The notes beneath the pieces were generated by a model, which worked only from the letters and a program-made list of their open reading frames with translations, had not been told where the DNA came from and did no database searches. From Syntrophorhabdaceae bacterium (GTDB lineage: Bacteria; Desulfobacterota; Syntrophorhabdia; Syntrophorhabdales; Syntrophorhabdaceae), in NCBI GenBank assembly GCA_035541755.1, contig DATKMQ010000044.1, positions 1 through 33,399 on the forward strand: a stretch of DNA of 33,399 nt. Direction: 5' to 3'. A program made the position numbers and the translations under genes. Positions 30,178 to 33,399 of this stretch are shown in pieces. The stretch's first letter is position 1; each line of letters opens with the position of its first letter.

Positions 30178-31404
30178 ATGCTCAAACCCCTTACGATAAT
30201 TCTTGTCTTCTTCTCTATCGCCCAGCCTGGGGTCATAGTACCTGCCCTGGAAGAATACCGGATATTCTTTCTGCTCAGTCTCTTTGCCCTCATTCTCTAT
30301 ATAGTGAAACCTAAGGAAGGCAGACTTCGGGTCCATCTCCCTCAAAACAAATATATTTATGGAATGGTCATCGCCTACACTTTCTCTGAGGCGCAGTATT
30401 TCTGGTTAAGCGGTACTATTGACGTATTTTCGTTCTGGCTGAAAAAGATTCTTCTATTCTTTCTTGTCATCCACATTATTGAAACGGAACGCGATCTGAA
30501 GAGGATCCTCTGGACCATACTGCTTGCCGCCTGTGTACTCATAGTGATGGGATGGGAAATGTACTGGTATGAACCGAACTTATTGGCCAATGCCGGAAGA
30601 TTGCAGTCAATCGGCAACTATAACCTGTCAAACAGCTTCGCTCTCCTTCTGGCAGTAGTCTTTCCTTTGGCGTTTTGCCTTATGGAAGTGGAGGATAGCC
30701 TTTTGAAGAAGCTATTCTTGATGGTTTTTATGCTGGTAGTTGTCATCTCCTGTGTTTACACAAAGTCCCGCGGAGGGGCGCTGGGAACCATGGCCGGAGT
30801 CGTGCTGAGCATTCTGTTCAGTCGAAAATATTTCACCAGCAAGCCGATCAAGATAACGCTCTCCGCCACAGTCGTCATGGTGTTTATCGTATTTGGCGTC
30901 AAGCTTATACTATCAAGGGCCGATGCGACCACGTTTTTTGGAACGGAAGAACAATCCGCGGGCGACCGGCTCATGGCCTGGACCGCAGCCATCAGAATGT
31001 TCATAGATCATCCTATTTTCGGCGTTGGATGGGCCAAGTTTCCCGAGTACGCTTTCGCGTACGGTATGGACAAAAGGCTTTTGGCGCACAACACCTTCAT
31101 CTCGGTCCTGGCAGAGACAGGGATCGTTGGGTTTGTCTGTTTCATAGGTATGGTCTTCTTCTCTTTCAAACAGGTTATCTTGATCCGAAGAGCGTGGTCC
31201 AGGATAAGAGAAAAACAGACCTCGTATATAATTGCTAACGGGATACTGATAAGTTTCATATGCTTCTTTATCAACACGTCGTTTTCGGTAAAGGATCACG
31301 ATCCCATGTTTTGGACATTGCTTACCCTCATCGGCATATTGTCGGTTATGAGGGCTCGAGAACTGACCGGTCCGGAAAGCTTACCAAAAGGCAAAGCCGA
31401 GTGA
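30178..31404 (+). CDS. Wzy-type polymerase / O-antigen ligase family protein
   Basis: 408 residues, polytopic, with about 11-12 membrane helices. The large periplasmic loop typical of the O-antigen ligase/Wzy_C family is recognisable by TKSRGGALGTMAGV and by HPIFGVGWAKFPEYAFAYG followed by LLAHNTFISVLAETGIVGF; the HN-x-F/Y-xxxxxETG motif is characteristic. In an EPS locus with a Wzx flippase it most likely polymerises repeat units at the periplasmic face. The XrtA-associated O-antigen ligase family is the closest named group. There is no clear ribosome binding site. Its stop overlaps the start of the next gene (GTGA). Confidence 0.88.
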   Translation: MLKPLTIILVFFSIAQPGVIVPALEEYRIFFLLSLFALILYIVKPKEGRLRVHLPQNKYIYGMVIAYTFSEAQYFWLSGTIDVFSFWLKKILLFFLVIHIIETERDLKRILWTILLAACVLIVMGWEMYWYEPNLLANAGRLQSIGNYNLSNSFALLLAVVFPLAFCLMEVEDSLLKKLFLMVFMLVVVISCVYTKSRGGALGTMAGVVLSILFSRKYFTSKPIKITLSATVVMVFIVFGVKLILSRADATTFFGTEEQSAGDRLMAWTAAIRMFIDHPIFGVGWAKFPEYAFAYGMDKRLLAHNTFISVLAETGIVGFVCFIGMVFFSFKQVILIRRAWSRIREKQTSYIIANGILISFICFFINTSFSVKDHDPMFWTLLTLIGILSVMRARELTGPESLPKGKAE

Positions 31405-32543
31405 ATCGAAAGATCCGAGTAATGCACTTTGTTGAATCCCTTGGGGCCGGGGGCATGGAAAACGGTATTGTGAATCTGGCCAATCATTTTGATCGTTCAC
31501 GATTTGATTACATGATCTGCTGTTTCGGGCAGCCGGGCGCAATGGCGCAAAGGCTCGACGCGGTCAACACGCCTCTGTATGCGCTCAACTACGGAGACGG
31601 TTTTCACTTTTCATCGGTTTTGTCGTTGGGAAGGTTCTTGCGGAAACAAAGGATTGACATTCTCCATACCCATGGATGGGGCAGCCGTTGCTTTATTGGG
31701 TTGGTCGCGGCAAAAATAGCCCGCATCCCTCTTTGCATTAATGGGGAACATGGCCAGTTGCACATTGAAAAGACAGGCCGGTTCCTGGCCCAACGGGTGA
31801 TTCTTCCCTTATACGATGATAACCTCTCGGTCTCGGAAGACCTCAAATATAAGATCCGACGGGAATTGCGTTTACCCCGGCTTCCCGTGACCGTTATCAC
31901 CAATGGGGTAGACACCGAAAAGTTTCACGGAAAGTACAACGTCGATCAGCTGAGAGCGACTTTGAAACTTGAAGCAAACGATCTCGCTATCGGCGTCATC
32001 GCATCACTCAAGTGGCAGAAGAATCAACAGGTAGTGTTGCAAGCAGCTCACCGGCTTTCATCACACGGGAAGAGGATAAGGGTTATCTTTGTAGGTGACG
32101 GCCCGGATCGACAGATGCTTGCAAAAATGGCAGCCGATCTCTCCATCGACCGGAACACGGTATTCCTCGGCATACGCTCCGACGTACCTCAAATCCTCTC
32201 CCTGCTTGATATCATGATCTTACCGAGCGTCCCTAACTCCGAAGGCCTATCCAATGTAATTCTCGAAGCCATGGCTTCAGGCGTGCCGGTCATCGCCACC
32301 AATTCGCTGGGGACAGGGGATATTATTCAAGAGGAAATAACGGGCATGCTTTTTGATCCTCAGGATCCGGCCGAATTAGCCCGTAAAATTGCGTTGATCG
32401 ACGGAGATAGTGACCTGCGTCAAAGGGTAGTCGGCAACGCCAAAGAGCGTATTCTGAAAGATTACAGTTTGAATGTAATGGTGAAACGTTATGAAGATTA
32501 CTATTTGGATCTTTTTAACAAGGCTCACCGCAAGGACCGTTGA
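31401..32543 (+). CDS. GT4-family glycosyltransferase
   Basis: 380 residues from GTG at 31401, which overlaps the polymerase stop. A longer upstream frame from 31260 would run inside the polymerase gene and is rejected. GT-B fold: MHFVESLGAGGMENGIVNLA is the usual N-terminal motif with the glycine-rich loop, the middle has the ...NGVDTEKF segment, and the C-terminal E-x7-E motif reads SEGLSNVILEAMASGVPVIATN. It resembles the sugar transferases tied to PEP-CTERM/EpsH-type loci. It adds a sugar from a nucleotide donor to the lipid-linked repeat unit on the cytoplasmic side. Confidence 0.9.
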   Translation: MNRKIRVMHFVESLGAGGMENGIVNLANHFDRSRFDYMICCFGQPGAMAQRLDAVNTPLYALNYGDGFHFSSVLSLGRFLRKQRIDILHTHGWGSRCFIGLVAAKIARIPLCINGEHGQLHIEKTGRFLAQRVILPLYDDNLSVSEDLKYKIRRELRLPRLPVTVITNGVDTEKFHGKYNVDQLRATLKLEANDLAIGVIASLKWQKNQQVVLQAAHRLSSHGKRIRVIFVGDGPDRQMLAKMAADLSIDRNTVFLGIRSDVPQILSLLDIMILPSVPNSEGLSNVILEAMASGVPVIATNSLGTGDIIQEEITGMLFDPQDPAELARKIALIDGDSDLRQRVVGNAKERILKDYSLNVMVKRYEDYYLDLFNKAHRKDR

Positions 32544-32545
32544 TT

Positions 32546-33399
32546 ATGTGTGGCATCTGCGGATTTGCAGCATTCGATAGAGACTACCGTGTGGATCAAA
32601 CCCTGATAAGGGAGATGGGTTATGCGATCCGGCACCGAGGGCCCGACGACGAGGGCTACTATTTCGGAGAGGGCATCGGCCTGGCTCACAGGCGGTTGAG
32701 CATCATCGACCTCAGCACGGGTAAGCAGCCCATCTATAACGAAGACAAGAGCAAGTGTATCGTTTTCAATGGTGAGATATACAATTATCAGGATTTGCGG
32801 CAATACCTTGCGGGTCTGGGACACACATTTCAGACAAAGACCGATACAGAGGTTATTCTCCATCTGTTCGAAGAGAAAGGCGAGGCCTGTGTGGAGGACC
32901 TTCGCGGAATGTTTGCCTTTGCCATCTGGGATAACAGAGAAAGAAGCCTTTTTCTCGCGCGCGATCGTCTGGGCATCAAGCCCCTGTATTACTGGCGTTC
33001 CGAGCAAGGGGTTTGTTTCTCTTCCGAGCTAAAATCCATCCTGGTTTTCAACAAACCAAACCGATTCGCAGTCAACTATCCGCTGATCGATCAGTATCTC
33101 GCTTTAAATTATACAATGGGCCCGGAAACTATGATTCAAGGGATAGAGAAACTCATGCCCGGTCATACACTTACCCAGAAGGACAGCAGGGTGACGGTCA
33201 GGCAATATTGGGATTTTGATGGTATAAAGGAGCGTGGAGATTCTTTTGATGAGTGCCTTGAGAAGACAAGGGCCCTCCTTGAAGAAACGACCAGGATACA
33301 CTTGATCAGCGACGTACCCCTTGGGGCTTTCTTAAGCGGCGGCATCGATTCAAGCCTCACGGTTGCCATTATGGCACAATTGACGAACAGGCCCGTGAA
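32546..33399 (+). CDS. Asparagine synthase-like amidotransferase (XrtA-locus type), cut by the window edge
   Basis: 284 complete codons are visible before the right edge. Cys2 in MCGICG is the glutaminase nucleophile, with RHRGPDDEG, HRRLSIIDLSTGKQPI, FNGEIYNYQDL and FLARDRLGIKPLYY. The synthetase domain begins with DVPLGAFLSGGIDSS (SGGIDS at 264-269). The wording of these motifs is very close to the amidotransferases that accompany exosortase A EPS loci, and closer than the copy at 15162. It starts two bases after the glycosyltransferase stop. The C-terminal half is outside the window. Confidence 0.9.
   Translation, partial: MCGICGFAAFDRDYRVDQTLIREMGYAIRHRGPDDEGYYFGEGIGLAHRRLSIIDLSTGKQPIYNEDKSKCIVFNGEIYNYQDLRQYLAGLGHTFQTKTDTEVILHLFEEKGEACVEDLRGMFAFAIWDNRERSLFLARDRLGIKPLYYWRSEQGVCFSSELKSILVFNKPNRFAVNYPLIDQYLALNYTMGPETMIQGIEKLMPGHTLTQKDSRVTVRQYWDFDGIKERGDSFDECLEKTRALLEETTRIHLISDVPLGAFLSGGIDSSLTVAIMAQLTNRPV

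Noticed and set aside
31260-31400. N-terminal extension of the glycosyltransferase
   Set aside because: It lies wholly inside the polymerase gene in another frame. The GTG at 31401 overlapping the polymerase stop gives the normal GT4 N-terminus.
1-33399. CRISPR arrays, rRNA genes and insertion sequences
   Set aside because: No regularly spaced direct repeats, rRNA-like sequence or transposase motif was seen on either strand.

Overview
The window reads as the chromosome of a Gram-negative bacterium of moderate GC. The exopolysaccharide (EPS) genes, the two strong sigma-54 promoter matches and the SD-led, tightly packed operons fit a deltaproteobacterium or a related anaerobe. That is inference from gene content; no rRNA or other marker gene is present.

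Left edge (90-2153): three plus-strand genes. Two are paralogous at the N-terminus (a shared motif of about 50 residues) but continue differently, one into a four-helix membrane domain and the other into HEAT repeats. A small secreted protein lies between them.

Small integrated element (about 2119-6888): it ends at the 3' end of an intact tRNA-Lys(CTT) gene and its tyrosine integrase sits directly beside that tRNA. A minus-strand arm carries a short HTH repressor, two or three tiny membrane or unknown proteins and a zinc-ribbon protein. A plus-strand arm begins with a CII-like regulator and runs through about nine very small genes, mostly linked by overlapping stop and start codons, into the integrase. 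No replication, packaging, capsid or tail gene is visible, so it is a satellite-like or decayed prophage. I could not find the left copy of the attachment site in the window.

Control region (6962-7823): the tRNA promoter points left. Pointing right is a perfect sigma-54 promoter with an upstream three-half-site element (TGTAG-N6-CYACA-N5-TGTAG). The same element, at the same distance from a second perfect sigma-54 promoter, recurs at 12027-12141. The two modules divide the downstream locus into two apparently co-regulated transcription units.

EPS locus (7824 to the right edge, all plus strand): a small secreted protein, a Wza-type lipoprotein, a Wzz-type chain-length protein, an ExeA-like ATPase with a LysM tail, a BY-kinase-like protein with an altered P-loop, and an initiating polyprenyl glycosylphosphotransferase. 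Next comes a cassette of acyl carrier protein, asparagine-synthase-like amidotransferase, PP-loop amidotransferase and AMP-forming acyl ligase. It is followed by an SGNH-like lipoprotein, a GNAT-like acyltransferase, two NAD(P)-dependent sugar enzymes, a polysaccharide deacetylase, a methyltransferase, a large propeller protein resembling polysaccharide lyases, a Wzx flippase, a hexapeptide acetyltransferase, a Wzy/O-antigen-ligase-type polymerase, a GT4 glycosyltransferase and a second asparagine synthase cut by the window edge.

Together these encode synthesis, acyl/amide decoration, flipping, polymerisation and export of an extracellular polysaccharide. The set (ExeA-like ATPase, deacetylase, GT4, ACP, ligase, two asparagine synthases) resembles the EPS loci that accompany exosortase A/PEP-CTERM systems, but neither an exosortase nor a PEP-CTERM substrate lies inside the window.
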